DNA of 64,000 bases from Salvia splendens (GCF_004379255.2 NC_056035.1:26660502-26724501), one strand, 5' to 3'. Shown: positions 20,052-32,529, counted from the first letter of the stretch. Notes: generated from the letters alone by a model not told the origin. A program made the numbers and translations.

Positions 20052-20737
20052 GAGGATGTGCCACCACAAGGAGAGGGGGATCCTTTACTTTCCGTCTTAG
20101 TTTAGCTTAGTTCAGTTCTCTAGCTTAGTCCAGTTTTCTAGATAGCTTAGCTTAGCTTAGATAAAGTGTTGCTTAGTTAGAGAGGGCGATTGAAGAAGCG
20201 CTCGGAATACTTGTTATCTGTCGGCGTATTCTTAAGTTTCCCGCCGAGGATCTTCTTGGTTTATTTTCTTTCTTATTTTTTGAAGTGCTATCTTAGTTTA
20301 AATTTCACGCTGTACTGTTCTAGTTTAATCAAAGTTGTTTTCGTTTTCATCCTCGCATTTACTGCTTTAGTTTCAGTTTCGTTACGATGCACTTGACCCA
20401 GTAGTTAAAGTTACCTTGATCAAGTTAGCAAGTTTAATCCTACCTAGAGTAAAATCAGTAGTTAAAAACTCCCAAGTTAAAGCGTGGCAGCAGCCAACCC
20501 CTGTTCCCTATTCACACACTTGATACACCAACTTCTCTGTGGGATCGACCCCGAACTTGCCGATTTACTGTTAAAGTAGTGCAAAATTGGGAGTTTACAA
20601 ATTACGTTGGTAGGAAACGAGTGAGAGCGAGTTTGCATTGATCAAGTGGCAACGACATTTGCTATCTGATTCAATCGGTTCGGTTATCTGCATTATAACT
20701 TGGTCCGAATTTGCGCCCCTCTCGAGGCCTTCCAAAA

Positions 20738-20755
20738 TGGCACTGTTGCCGGGGA
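20738..20755 (+). promoter_or_regulatory. Primer-binding site, tRNA-Asp (B1)
   Basis: TGGCACTGTTGCCGGGGA lies three bases after the LTR. B3 has the unmutated TGGCGCCGTTGCCGGGGA, which is complementary to the 3' end of plant tRNA-Asp, the primer typical of Athila elements. B1 carries two changes. Confidence 0.85.
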
Positions 20756-20843
20756 AGCATGGTGTTATTTTATGTTTGTGCGTAGTGCGTAGGTGTATAT
20801 AATTTTATTTCTCTCTTTTTCTCATTTGTTTTTCCTGTTGTTG

Positions 20844-22800
20844 ATGAGAAGGTACCACCGCGGCGGCCACTGGAATCACCCTCTTGTATACAGAGGCGCT
20901 AACGCTCATTGGAGAGTCCAGGAAGCCGGCGTTGTCACCACTCGTTACAGAGCAGCATAAGAAGCAGCAACAGCCGCTGAACAGAACACATAACCACCAC
21001 CACCAGAATGAACAGAAGCAGAGATGGCCCTCTCCGATAACGATTCGAGAATCGGTTCTCTACACGCTCATGACGACAGGGAGCCCACACATGCCATCAC
21101 CGCTATTCCTCAGATGCGGATCATCGCGATTAAGTCATGTTGGCCGTTTTGTCCCACTTCTACGGTCTTTCGAAGGAGTGTCCGTACGATTTTCTAGAGG
21201 AGTTCTGCCGATACTGTGATATTCATCCCCTGCCGGCTGGATCCACATCCGAAGATTACAGGCTCAAAGCTATTCCCTTCGTTTTGAAGGGCGAAGCGGG
21301 TGTCTGGCTGTCAAGGCTGCCAGAAGGATCCATCAGGACATGGGCCGAGTTCCGCATGATATTTCTCGATTGTTTCTTTGCAGTATCGAAGACGAGTGCC
21401 CTGAAAGGGAGATTACAGAAGCCAGACAGGAGTACGATGAGCCCCTCGGTCAGTACTGGGACAGATTCCAAGGCTGCTTCAAGCATGCCCTAACCACAAG
21501 CTGGGGGAGCGAGAGATCTACTCGATCTTTTATGGCAGACTTACAGTAGACAGCAAGAACGACCTCAACCTCGCAGCCTAAGGGGATTTCTCAAAAACCG
21601 TATTTAGCCAAGCCAAGAATATACTGGAGAGGTTGATCGAGGCCAAGCGGTCTTACGAGACATCTCGATGAAAAATTGGATGCTTGATTCGAGCAAATGG
21701 AGAAGAAGCTGTTGGAAGCAGTGGAGAAGGTCAGGCCGCCACCACCACCTGCACCAAAGGAGACACAGTATGTGCCGCAACCGTCCCCACCAGAAGAACA
21801 TCATTATTATTACTGAGAATTCCCCCCTGAGGTAGAACCGCAGGCCCAAGTGAATGCCATTGGCCACTGGAACGTAAATGGCAACTGGATCTAGGGAAAG
21901 CAGAGAGCTACTCCATGGAGGGACCACCCAAACTTTAGGTGGACCGATCAGAATCAAAGCCAACCACCCTCGACACAGTAGATACAACCCTCTGACGGGA
22001 AGCCCAACTGGCCTGCTCGAATCCAGGATAGGCCAAACACTGGAGGACACAGAATGCAGGGAGGTCAGGCAGGGTGGTCAAGTGGACCTCAAGGGAACTG
22101 GTCAAGTGGAGGACAGTCTAACTGGTCAAGCCGACAACAGGAAGGAGAATGGGGATACCAACACCAAGTCCCTCAGTTTAGCAACCAAGGAAGACAACCG
22201 AATAATCAAATAGTGAGTTATGTTCCGCAGTACCAAAGAAGAAACCAGCAAACCCAAGGAAACCCACAGTACTTCCACGGAAACCAACAGAATCACTTTC
22301 CCCAGAACCAACCAGAGCAGTATGGACCTTCCAGCTACTACCAGCAAGGCCATGGAGGAGGTCGTTTCAATCAAAGATATAACAAACAGCAAAATGAAAG
22401 TCCAGGGGATGTGATGACCCCGCATCAGCCCCTCGATGCAATGCGAGAAATACAAGAAGCCCAGAAGGAACAGAGTGTTACACTCGATATGCTTACAAAG
22501 CAGTTATCTCAGGTCGCCATGTCACTAGGCGAACTGAGTGGAAATGAAGGGAAGATTCCGGCTTCAGTGCAGCCACCTATTGGGCGAGAGAATGTCAATG
22601 TAGTCGCTCTGAAATCAGAAGGGGTTTATCAAAGCTCATCTGCGAGTTTTCCAGCACCCAGACCCAGTCATAACGGAAGCTTTGAATCCAAAGCCCTTGA
22701 TCAAGTCACAAAAGAAGAAGAGTCTGGCACCCGTGAACGGGTTGTTGAGAAGGGGAGGATGGTCGAAGCAGAAAAATGTGACCAGTGTGATCCAACCTAG
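20844..22800 (+). pseudogene. B1 gag, broken
   Basis: The start (MRRYHRGGHWNHPLVYRG) matches those of B2 and B3. The frame is stopped after RYRAA, then continues in other frames. The gag core (VLSHFYGLSKECPY..., FVLKGEAGVWLSRLPEGS, EARQEYDEPLGQYWDRFQG) crosses a frameshift near 21413 and a stop at 21547. A deletion of about 60 bp near 21664 removes a stretch present in B3. The C-terminal part (22054-22800) is open and rich in Gln, Asn and Gly, with no zinc knuckle, as is usual for Athila gag. Confidence 0.8.
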
Positions 22801-23968
22801 TGATCTCCCACCAAAGAAGACTGACCCAGGGGTATTTACGCTCCCAATTTCCATCAGATGTGTTCTAACGGAGCAAGCAATGTGCGACTTAGGGGCTTCC
22901 ATTAATGTTATGCCGTATTCTATGTATGAAAAGATGGGGGAAGCAAAGCTTGTCGAAACCGATATGGTGATACAGCTGGCAAATGGGTCTTGCATCCACC
23001 CTGAGGGAGTTCTGGAAGATGAAATCGTCATGGTGAAGATGACAGAACCAGGAGCGGAGGAGTCTGTTGGCATCCTTTTGGGAAGGCCATTTCTATCTAC
23101 AGCTAACACAGTCATTGACGTTCGCCATGGGACGATGCATCTGGGTTTTAATGGAGAACAACTTACATTTACCATAGATAAGGCTGTGAGAAAGCCACAG
23201 GACAATGAGAGCATACAGTCGGTAGATACTGTCAGACCTCAGGAGCAAAAGTGTCTAGAAAAAGAACTCTTCATTAAACCGTCATCTGATTCCACTAATG
23301 ATGAAAAGCTTAAGGGGGAAGCAGCTGACTGGTTTGAAGCAACAATGACTGGGGAAATGGATGATCAAGCCATTGAAAGGGCAATTATGGATTTCTTCAA
23401 GCCGTCACGACCAGCCGAGTCAGAGGAAATTACTCAACCGGGAAGGGTCGAGAAACCACCTGACCAAGCCGCCCCATTGAGAAAAAGGCTGAAGGAGAGT
23501 CCTTTGCCTAAGGGGCAACTATTACCCTTACCTGGATCGTCAGCTACCCCCAAGAATTTGTCCAACCAGACGTATCACAAGCCTGTCAAACCAAATCTGC
23601 ACGGACAGGGAGGACAACTGATAGAAGAAATGAGGTCGGGTCAAGAGATGGTCAAGTGGAAAAAAGCAGACTGGATGGAAATGAACCCGAATCTGAGCAT
23701 GCATTCCACCATGGTAGAAAAAGGAGTGACACTTGACCTTGATCGACGACGCAGACTCGACCCCTCTTTGAGAAATGAGGAGCTCATAGTGGGGCAGAAA
23801 GAGTTACTTCGCCACTGTCAACTCAAACTGATATCCAGGAGACGAAGTTCAAAATGGGCAGACACTCATACCATCATGGCAATACACACACAGGAGGCAA
23901 GCACACGCCAAGGAGACCCCCTCAATTCGTTCTCCTTCGTGGAAAAGAGTCATCAGGTTGAGCCCTAA
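22682..23968 (+). CDS. B1 pol deletion derivative, protease joined to integrase C-terminus
   Basis: One open frame of 428 codons. The aspartic protease is clear (DPGVFTLPISIR, CDLGASINVMPYSMYEK, SVGILLGRPFLSTANTVIDV), with about a dozen residues lost near 23040 relative to B2. An acidic linker follows. Then, without any RT, RNase H or integrase core, the frame reaches a diverged integrase C-terminus (SLRNEELIVGQKELLRH... and RSSKWADTHTIMAIH). The deletion keeps the frame open. The element cannot make its own RT or integrase and would rely on proteins from other copies. Confidence 0.75.
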   Translation: MNPKPLIKSQKKKSLAPVNGLLRRGGWSKQKNVTSVIQPSDLPPKKTDPGVFTLPISIRCVLTEQAMCDLGASINVMPYSMYEKMGEAKLVETDMVIQLANGSCIHPEGVLEDEIVMVKMTEPGAEESVGILLGRPFLSTANTVIDVRHGTMHLGFNGEQLTFTIDKAVRKPQDNESIQSVDTVRPQEQKCLEKELFIKPSSDSTNDEKLKGEAADWFEATMTGEMDDQAIERAIMDFFKPSRPAESEEITQPGRVEKPPDQAAPLRKRLKESPLPKGQLLPLPGSSATPKNLSNQTYHKPVKPNLHGQGGQLIEEMRSGQEMVKWKKADWMEMNPNLSMHSTMVEKGVTLDLDRRRRLDPSLRNEELIVGQKELLRHCQLKLISRRRSSKWADTHTIMAIHTQEASTRQGDPLNSFSFVEKSHQVEP

Positions 23969-24685
23969 AGAGACAAGACCAAAGCAGGCATAGTGGAAGA
24001 AATTCCACTGATCCTGCCCAATCTTAGCCAGTGAGCAGGTAAAAGGAATGATCGGATACTCATGGGTAGTCTGCTTGATCAAGCAGCAAATTCTAAACCT
24101 ATTAAACTGATCAAGTGACGTCCCAGGAGAACCTGGTCAAGTCCTTGTAGTTAGTGTAAATAGTTTTTCTTGTGTTAGTTTTTATTTCTTAGAAACCAAA
24201 ACTCGGAGGTAAAGGAAAGAAACTGATCAAGTGGAATTATGTGAGTTTTCATCTGGATTTAATTGTCCATTTGATCAGTGCAATGTGAGTTAACCAATGG
24301 CTATAGTGACTTAAGTGATCAAAGCAGGTGATGATAAGACGCATGCAGTCATTGGAGAGGTGTCAGGCGACACCAACTGTCGTAATGAAGGGACATCCTG
24401 GAGAGAAGGAGGAAGCGTATCAGAGAAACTAAGCCAGCTGGCATTCTGAAAAGGCGCGCATGTACGTGAAGAGTCGCAGAGTACGTGAACAGTCGCAGGG
24501 ATCTCAACCATCAGAGATCCCAACAGTCGTGACATCAGTATAATAGGCAGGTCTGAGAGCCGTATTTCACTTTCAACCAGAAGCGACTACAGTGCATTCC
24601 TTTTACTCTCCCCATACCGCTCCAATTTCCAAACTCTCGCCTAGATCATCCTCCCCACCAACACTCATCACCATTATCAGCAAAG
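23969..24685 (+). other. B1 spacer before the env-like ORF
   Basis: Non-coding. It contains GAGCAGGTAAAAGGAATGATCGGATACTCATGGG, also present in B2 near 32515 on the minus strand, and several TGATCAAG repeats. It probably holds the leader of the third ORF. Confidence 0.4.
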
Positions 24686-26960
24686 ATGTTGATCGAGCAA
24701 ATTCCCACTCCTTCATCATCCTCCAGTGCCGGCGCCGACGGTGGCGACCGGGAAACTTCATCCCAGGCTCGTCAAGAAAATTCTAACCCTTCTACTCCTA
24801 CCACCGCCCCACCACAAACTAGCACCGCCACTCCACATCCCGCGGCGGACGAAGAAACCCTACGGCACCTCGATAAAATCCTCTAGAGTATACCCCGCGA
24901 CTTGGGATTTACGGGTCTAAAGATCCTGCTTCGTCCTCTAAAACAAAGATCCTTCCTAGCTCTCCTATGTCACCTTCACCATCTACCATCCAACCTTCGC
25001 CACCATCTCTTCCCAAATACACATCTACCGTCCAACCTTCACCGACATTCACCCTTCCTAGCTCTCCTACATCACCTCCGTCTACAACCTCCCTTCCTAG
25101 CTCTCCTATATCACCTTCACCGTCGTCCCCTATCCAGCCAATGCAAACCAGCGAGGATACCTCTGACAAAGAAGGTTGGGGGGTTATGGGCAGCCGTTTG
25201 CTGTTCCATCGCTAGGACGCGGTGGCATCTCTACTTCGGTCCATGAGCCGCATTTGACTGAGGGCGGCGAAATCAACGAGGCAGAAGTGGAGGAATTCCA
25301 CCCATTGTTCGACTACGGGGAGGTTGAGAAGGAGGAGGACCCACCACGCCGCCAGATGCGCCGTATGACAACAAACCGGCTCCTGGGGGAAGCTGAAACC
25401 CTGAAAACCTGAGGAGAGGAGGAAGCGGTGGTACAGAGGCCCCGCACCTTACGACGGCTGGTTGATGAAGAGGAGTCGGAGGAGCCAGAGAACCTAGAAG
25501 CTGATGAGGAGAGAACAGCCGTCAGAAGAGAGAGAGAAAGAGGAAGGGGAAATGAAGTGTCCTTCCTCCTCCAAAGAAAAAACGCCCCGCCTTCATGGGG
25601 GATGTCATTACCGATGATTCTGCACCCGCATCCCCACTACCACAAAATGAGGATAGTGATTTGGAGGAACCGGAGTTGCGCTGGACCCGAGCATCTAGGA
25701 GGCGACAAGGAAGGCCTGCAATATCTCCTTCCACCACCTACTCTCCTCAGCATGTGGTATTGACCCCAGCTCTTCTCCAACAAATGTTGAAATTCGATGA
25801 TCCCAAACTGCAGGAGGAGGTTCACCAAAGGGTGACCTCCCAGAAAAAGTTATCCCTGGAGAAGGTTGAGATGAAAGAGAGGTTCGCCGCCTACATTTCT
25901 AGCATCGGATTTGAGTGGCTGCTGGAGGTCGATGAGACCCCTGTACCGGAGGACCTGACCAAGGACTTTTTCACATCCTTCCGATTCACCGGAAGCTCAA
26001 ACCTGAATGACAGAAGTGTCTCCTTTAGGGTCTTTGACCAGGACCAGCTGATGAGCCTGAATGAATTCTCCATCCGGATGGGACTTTACACGGAACGACA
26101 GGTGGCTGACGGGGCCGGGGTTGGGCGCGACATCGGTCTCTCTCAAAAGAAACCCGAGTTCGATCAGCAGGCCATCTGGAAGGCCATATGCAATGAGCGT
26201 GCCCCTACCTTTACAGCTTCTGAATCCAGAAGGCACCGCATTGCTGATCCTACCCTCCGCTTGGCCCAGATCTACCTAGCCTCTAATCTCCTCAGACAAT
26301 GCAATATGTTGTCAATCATTACCATGTCCAAACTCTACTTTATGTGGAGTATGAGAGAGCAGAGGAAGGTCTATCTGGGATTCTGGTTGGCATATTCCAT
26401 CAATCAAATCGCTACCCGCGTTGGCCGCCACCTTAACGTCTGCCACCTCCTTGGAGCATATTTGCAGAGGAACTGGATTATGGAGTGTGCCGGACGCCCC
26501 ACCCTTTGCCCCAGTCCTGAACTGTTTGACCTTGATTTCTTTGTTAGAACTCGGGTACTGGAGAAGATGCAAGGAGGGGGCCTCCAATTCTATGCAGCTG
26601 GCCGGCGGGAGCAACCAAGAAGCCAACCCAGAAGGAGGGTAAGGTTGGAGGAGATCTCAGCAGCCCTTGCCAATGAAGAAGAAGTGGACACACACCAGGC
26701 GCCCACTCCGAGGATGGAGTGAGAGGAGGCTGCGAGTGCTGACAACGCATGGAAGCTCCGAGTGGAGCAAACACTGACCCAGTTGGTGGGGAATTCGAAT
26801 TCTCAACTGGTCTTGCTGGCCAAGTTGTTGGGAACTACCCAAGAGCAGACCCTTGCCAGGCGACCACCACCTCCCTCTCCAAGCTCTCCTCCGACCCGAC
26901 GCCCGTCATCCTCCAGGCATACTTCTGCATCTCCAAGTCAACCCCACAGGAAGCCCTAAG
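24686..26960 (+). pseudogene. B1 env-like ORF, broken
   Basis: The start MLIEQIPTPSSSSSAGADGG (24686) runs to a stop at 24884. Ser/Pro-rich pieces follow in other frames, and then a long frame at 25595-26722 (375 codons) with the Athila env-like domain. This domain contains LEKVEMKERFAAYISSIGFE, DFFTSFRFTGSSN, MSLNEFSIRMGLY and KVYLGFWLAYSINQIATRVGRH. A stop at 26720 separates a C-terminal tail in another frame (about 26762-26959). No membrane segment is seen. The domain aligns with the A1 protein at 12271-13668 by order of motifs, but they are clearly different families. Confidence 0.72.
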
Positions 26961-27045
26961 TACAACCCCCCAAATCTCAGCTCATTTCATTTCAAACAAT
27001 TTAATTTTCCTTTTGGTTTGTAAAACTAATATTTCTTTTGATTTT

Positions 27046-27219
27046 TCACACTTAGACCTTTGTTGGGTCTAAGTGTGAGAAGTATGCAAGCATGTTGTTG
27101 CTTTATTTATTTTTGCCTGCCTATATCTGTTTTGGTTTTTGTTGCTTTTCTGTTTCGATTGGCATGTTTGATTGTTGGCACTGTCTCACACTTAGCCTAG
27201 TGTCTAGTCTAAGTGTGAG
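27046..27219 (+). repeat. Two CTTAG/CTAAG hairpins (B1)
   Basis: 27046-27079 (TCACACTTAGACC / GGTCTAAGTGTGA) and 27185-27219 (CTCACACTTAG / CTAAGTGTGAG with a CCTAGTGTCTAGT loop). They correspond to the three hairpins of A1 and the two of B2. Confidence 0.78.
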
Positions 27220-27305
27220 AAGTTTTCCTTGTTTGTTGTTGTGCCGTTGCTTGTACCTAACCCTTTTTCCACTGCATCCAGTCCCTCGAGGACGAGTTCA
27301 TATGC

Positions 27306-27316
27306 AGGGGGGAGGG
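27306..27316 (+). promoter_or_regulatory. Purine tract upstream of the 3' non-coding region (B1)
   Basis: AGGGGGGAGGG, following CCTCGAGGACGAGTTCATATGC. It sits about 1.35 kb of element sequence before the 3' LTR, as in A1 and B2. Confidence 0.45.
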
Positions 27317-28305
27317 TTAGTTACAGATAAGTCATGCATGTAAAAAATTTTCAAAAATACAAAATTTTACCTAGTAAAAACAAACAAAAATAGGCAGTAT
27401 ACATGAAATTTGATAAGTGGAAGACTTGATTACTTTGTGGAATAGTAAGAAAAAGGATTCAGTGTGCTTACATGTAAAAACTTGATTTCAAAAACTTGAT
27501 CAGTTTGAACGATGCAAGTATGATGGAAACGCTCAATTTACCAACTGTGAAGCCTCTCTATATGTGAGTTATAAGCCAAAAATAGAACACTTTTTACTAT
27601 TTTTACAAAGAAAATTTTTACGAGAGGCTACATTTTAATATTTAGATGAAAATTGCACAAGTAGTAAGGACTAAAGGCATTAGGACTTAACCCTTTGAGC
27701 CTTTTCTTCTTTCGCTCCACAAACCCGCGTCGTCAAGAAGGGCACCCCCTAGTTAGCCAAATTGAGCCCATACACTTCTACCCGTTTCTTGAAGCCTTAA
27801 AACTAAAAGTTACGTTTTATATCATGTGAGGAAAGAGGTCAAAGAATTGAGGTTTTCCAAGGGAAACAAAAGGGGATAGCAATAGAAGGGTCAAAATAAA
27901 AGGGTAGCCGGGTTGATCAAGTTAAGCAATCAGGTTGATCAAGTTCAAAAAAAAATGTTGAGAAAAGTTCGAGAAAAAGCGGGCAGGAAAAGTTGTAACC
28001 TGACCCAGGAAATCGAAAGTTAGGAAATAAGATAAAAATTTAAAAGGCTAAAGGTCGAATTTTGACCTTGTATCCAGTAGGAAAATAAATATCTCACTCC
28101 GATCCAGCGAGTTTAGTCAAATCTTTGGTCTTTTGACTCATGTGATTTTCTTTTTAAAGTTTAAAATTTTAATTTTTTTTAAACTTAGAACCCCTAGGAC
28201 CATACCTTAATACACTATTACCCTTTAGCCCCATTACACCCAAAACAAAGACCTTAAGGAACTATCTTGTGCAGTCCGATTCGATGTATTAAATTTGTGG
28301 CAATA
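27317..28305 (+). other. B1 3' non-coding region, first part
   Basis: No gene seen. It is collinear with 29810-30860 of B2 in the opposite orientation. B1 lacks the long TA repeat of B2. It ends in CAATA (28301-28305), the left target duplication of B2, and resumes at 37596. Confidence 0.7.
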
Positions 28306-29438
28306 TGGAAGGCCTCGAGAGGGGCGCGAATTCGGACCAAGTTATATTGAAAATAACTGAACCGATTGGACCAGTTAGTAAATGTCGTTGCCACTTGATC
28401 GATTCAAACTCGCTCTCGCTCGTTTCCTACCAATGTAATTTGTAAACTCCTAATTTTGCACTACTTTAACAGTAAAGCAGCAAGTTCGGGGTCGATCCCA
28501 CAGAGAAGTTGGTGTGTCGAGAGTGTGTGTAGTGAATAGGGGGTTGGCTGATGTCACGCTTTAACTTGGGAGTTTTTAACTACTGTTTTTACTCTAGGCA
28601 GAATTAAACTTGCTAACTTGATCAAGGTAAATTTAACTACTGGGTCAAGTGAATTGCAGGTGAAAACGTAACAGTAAATGCGAGGATGAAAACGTAATAA
28701 CTTTGATCAAACTAAACTGAGAGCAGTACAGCGTGAAAATGAAACTAAGCTAATACTTCGGAAAATAAGAAAGCAAGCAAAACCGAGAAGAATCTCGGCG
28801 GGTAATTTAGGAATACGCCGATAGATAACAAGTATTCTGCAGCGCTTCTTTAATTCCCCTTTCTAACTACGCATTACTTTATCTAAGCTAAGCTATTCTA
28901 GAGAGCTAAACTAAGCTAAACTAGACGGAAAGTAAAAGATCGGATTCTTTCTTGTGATGGCACACCCTTTATTTATAAGCTCGATTCGGCTTCCAGCTGG
29001 ATAACGATCTATACAGGGAATATTCACTCATGCTGAGAATTAGCGACTCATTGATTGTTACGTGCCCTTCTTCTAGAATGACGATGCTTTTGAGTAACAG
29101 ATTCGTTACTCAGCTCCGTCCTTGCGTCTCATAAGCTAGCACGTGTCCCCTTCTAGAACATTGTCCTTGATAACAGAATGGTGCGCCACATACAGCTCAT
29201 TTCCTCACGTGTTCTTCTTCTAGAAGCCACCGGTCCCCGGCAAACTGCTTGATCACTCCCCCTTGATCAACTCCCCCGATTCTTGGCTTTTTATCGCCTT
29301 TTGTACTTGCTTGATCAGTTCGGCCTTGCTGCCTTGGTCAAGCGGCATTCCTGCACATTTAACACTTGTTTTGCATGATAAACCGATCAAGCAGCGTACA
29401 TTTTACCCTTAAACCGATGCATGAAATGAGCCTTATCA
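28306..29438 (-). repeat. 3' LTR of B2
   Basis: 1133 bp. On the minus strand it starts TGATAAGG and ends CCTTCCA. It carries TTCTAGAA at 29071-29078, 29151-29158 and 29218-29225, with ACGT cores alongside. It is preceded (minus strand) by TAAGTGTGAGCAGTT. Confidence 0.92.
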
Positions 29439-30162
29439 AACTGCTCACACTTAGAACATACTTGTCCTCAAGTATAAGAAAACAGAAAAGAAAAAGAAAG
29501 GCAAATTTCAGGCATGGTTTACTTATTTCATAAGTAAAAGAAGACGAAAAGTAAAAAACAGGACTCAAAACAAAAACACATATTCACATGTATGCATTAG
29601 ACCGAATAATTTTCCAACAACCATACCCAAGGTCGAGGTCAATCCATTTTCCAGTAGCTTGTTTCCTTCTCTTTCGCTTTTGCTTGATCAAGGTGTCAGC
29701 TTGTCAAGATTGCTCAATTTAAAAACCACTGTTGGATTCACTCAGTCACTCATTTCTCACCAGAGATGTTAGGGCTGTTCACTCGGTATTGCCATAAATT
29801 TAATATCTTGAATCGGACTGCACAAGATAGTTCCTTAAGGTCTTTGTTTTTGGTTGTAATGGGTCTCAAGGGTAGTAACGTATTAGGGTAGGGTCCTAGG
29901 GGTTCTAAGTTCAAAATAAAAACTTTAAATTATAAAAAGAAAAATCACATGAGTCAAAAAGCCAAAGATTTGACTAAACTCGCTGGATCAGATTTGGGAT
30001 ATTTATTTCTTCCTCTGCTTGATGCTCCTTCTCGGTCAAATTTCGACCTTTAGCCTTATAACTTTTCGGCTTATTTTCTGACTTTTGATTTCCTGGGTCA
30101 GGTACTACTATTTCCTGCCCTTTCTTTTTCTCAAACCTTTTCTTCATTCATTCATTATATAT

Positions 30163-30228
<66 letters not shown>

Positions 30229-30859
30229 AATATGATCAACCCGATTGTCTAACTTGATCAACCCGGTTACCCTTTATTTTGACCATTCTATTGCTATCCC
30301 CTTTTGTTTCCCTTGACAAACTTCATTCCTTTGACCCTCTTTTCTCATGTGATATGAAACTTTGAATTTGGTTTTAAGGCTTTAAAGAATGGGTAAGAGT
30401 GTATGGGCTCAAAAGTTGTTAACTAAGGGGTGCCGTGATTAATGAGGCGGGTTTGCGGAACGAAGGAAGAAAAATGGCTCAAAAGGCTAAGTCCTAGTTC
30501 CTTTAGTCCTTACTACTTGTGCAATTTTCATCTCAATATTAAAAGTCAGCCTCTCGTAAAATTTTCTTTTGTAAAAATAGTAGAAAGTGTTCTACTTTTG
30601 GCTTATAACTCACATATAGAGAGGCTTCACAGTTGGTTTAGAAATTGAGCGTTTCCATCATACTTGCCTCGTTCAAATTGATCAAGTTTTTGCAATCAAG
30701 TTTTTACACGTGAGCATACTGAATCCTTTTTTCCAACTCTTCCAAAAAGTAATCAAGTCTTCCAATTATCCAATTTCATGCATATTACCTATTTTATTAC
30801 TAACTGGAATTTGTTATTTTTTGTAAAAAAATTTAGCATGTAAGATTCTACTGTAACTA
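29439..30859 (-). other. B2 3' non-coding region
   Basis: No gene. It contains the CTTGAGGACAAGTATG block next to the LTR, a part collinear with 37596-37940 of B1, and the TA microsatellite. Short open frames here have no similarity to known domains. Confidence 0.6.
30163..30226. repeat. (TA)n microsatellite
   Basis: About 30 uninterrupted TA units within the 3' non-coding region of B2. The matching place in B1 (about 27955) lacks it, so it expanded after the copies separated. Confidence 0.95.
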
Positions 30860-30861
30860 AC

Positions 30862-30877
30862 CCGTCCCCCCTCCCCA
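30862..30877 (-). promoter_or_regulatory. Purine tract (B2)
   Basis: The minus strand reads GTGGGGAGGGGGGACGGG, after GAGGGACTGGATG-type sequence and the CATATGATG block. It lies about 1.4 kb before the LTR, at the same relative place as in A1 and B1. Confidence 0.45.
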
Positions 30878-30967
30878 CATCATATGAACTCTTCCTTGAG
30901 GGACTGGATGCAGTGGAAAAAAAGGGTTAGGCACAGGCAACGGCACAACAACAAACAAGGGAAACTT

Positions 30968-31119
30968 CTCACAGTTAGACCAGACACTGGGCTAAGTGTG
31001 AGACAGTGCCAGTGATCAACGCATGCTAACAAATATAGAAAAACATATCACATAGGCAAAACAGACAACAACTTCCATAAACTTCTCACACTTAGTCCAT
31101 ACACAGGACTAAGTGTGAG
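30968..31119 (-). repeat. Two CTTAG/CTAAG hairpins (B2)
   Basis: 30968-31002 (CTCACAGTTAGACC / GGGCTAAGTGTGAG) and 31085-31119 (CTCACACTTAGTCC / GGACTAAGTGTGAG). In the second, ACACTTAGTCC pairs perfectly with GGACTAAGTGT. Confidence 0.78.
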
Positions 31120-31139
31120 AACGGAGTCAAAAATACAAT

Positions 31140-32200
31140 TTACACAAAGAAACAAAGTTAAGGGTGATACTACTGCCTTCTAGATGGTTGAATCAGGGGA
31201 TGTTGCACGCCTTCCTTATTGCCTCCATTACACAGGCCTTCCTTATTGCCTCTAAGGCGTTCGCGTTTATCGGAGCTCCTCCTCCTTGGTATCTTTTCCT
31301 CTATCTCCTTCGCGAGGAAGGGTATGCTTGGGAAGCGTTGGTAAGCCACATACTTTGACTGGTACGGTGGCCCATATTAGGGGGAGGAAGGATATTTTCT
31401 TCCCCCTTCCTCTTGCTCTATTGCTCTACTCTCACCTGGTTGCCCTCCACAGTCTTGCTTGCTTCTCTTGCTGCTCCGGTCCCTTGGTTCGTCTGTCTCT
31501 TCTCATCCACTTGCTGCCTTGAACCCTCAGCTTCAAGAAGCAGTTGGTCCATCATCCGGCGGTGCGTCCTTCTCGGGATGGAGTCATCCTTTATAGTCGA
31601 AGAAAGGTTCCATTCTGCCTCCATTCGTCGTAGTAGGAGATCACTGGGAAGAGGCAGCCCTTTGGGAAGGTGTGTAAGGTTCCCGCCACTAGGTGGTGAC
31701 TGGGTGTACCCTCTGCGGGGTCAGTGCTGGTGGGACAATTTCTGAGTACGGAGTCCACACACCTTATGTAAGCTGGGTCTACACATTGGAGTGGACCGAT
31801 GAATATAGAGGCGATAATGGGGTTCTGGTGGTTGGTGGGGAAAGGTTAGAGCTTCCTGGGCCGAGTGGTGACAAGGATCTCCGATTATCACTGTTGATAC
31901 CGGCTCCTGAGGAAGAAAGGGAAGTATTGAGTTGAATGTTCTGCATCTCCTTCCGGTGATTCCTTGGAGGTGATTTGAATTTGGAGAGAATTAGATGAGT
32001 ATAGCACAAATGTTCTGGCAGCGGTTGATGAAAAGGGGGATCAGAGAGATCCCTTTTATATTGAAGTTCCGACTGTTGAGATCCCCGCCTGTTGAGATCT
32101 TTGCGACTCTCTGCGTACAGGCGCGCCTTTTCAGAGTGCCAGGTGGCAAAGCTTCTCCGATACGCTTCCTCCTTCTCTCCAAGACGTCCCTTCATTTTTA
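31140..32200 (-). pseudogene. B2 env-like remnants
   Basis: On the minus strand, the leader and N-terminal part (32195-31779) are followed by a C-terminal tail (about 31624-31418, RRTHRRMMDQLLLEAEGSRQ..., Gln/Glu-rich). The conserved Athila env-like domain present in A1 and B1 is not found. A deletion has removed the middle of the third ORF. Confidence 0.5.
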
Positions 32201-32529
32201 CAGTTGGCGCCGCCTGACACCTCTCTAATTACTGTACACGTCTTATCATCACCTACTCTTATCAACTCAATCACTGTACCACCAATTAAATTCAAATCGT
32301 ACTGACCAAGTGGGCACTTAAATCCAGATAAAATTCTCATAATTCCACGTGATCAGTTCCTTCCTCTACTTCCTACTTTTAATTCTCTAAAAAAATCAAC
32401 ATACGAAAAACTATTTACACTAACTAGGACTTGACCGGGTCCCCCTGGGATGTCACTTGATCAGTTTAAGAGATTCAGAATTTGTTGTTTGATCAAGCAG
32501 ACTACCCATGAACACCCGATCACTCCTTT

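Larger units (their letters stand above)
19586..20734 (+). repeat. 5' LTR of B1
   Basis: Starts GGATAAGG (other copies TGATAAGG, so the first base is mutated) and ends GGCCTTCCA. Length is 1149 bp. Homologues lie at 28306-29438 and 36440-37590 (minus), 37941-39299, and 58877-61648. All share the heat-shock/ACGT modules, the TATA box, and the CTCTGTGGGATCGACCCC block. Confidence 0.92.

Noticed and set aside
20738..20755. Possible tRNA gene
   Set aside because: Only the 18-base complement of the tRNA-Asp 3' end is present; it is a primer-binding site.
30163..30226. Possible replication origin or matrix attachment site
   Set aside because: A plain TA microsatellite in a retroelement; nothing more supports a function.
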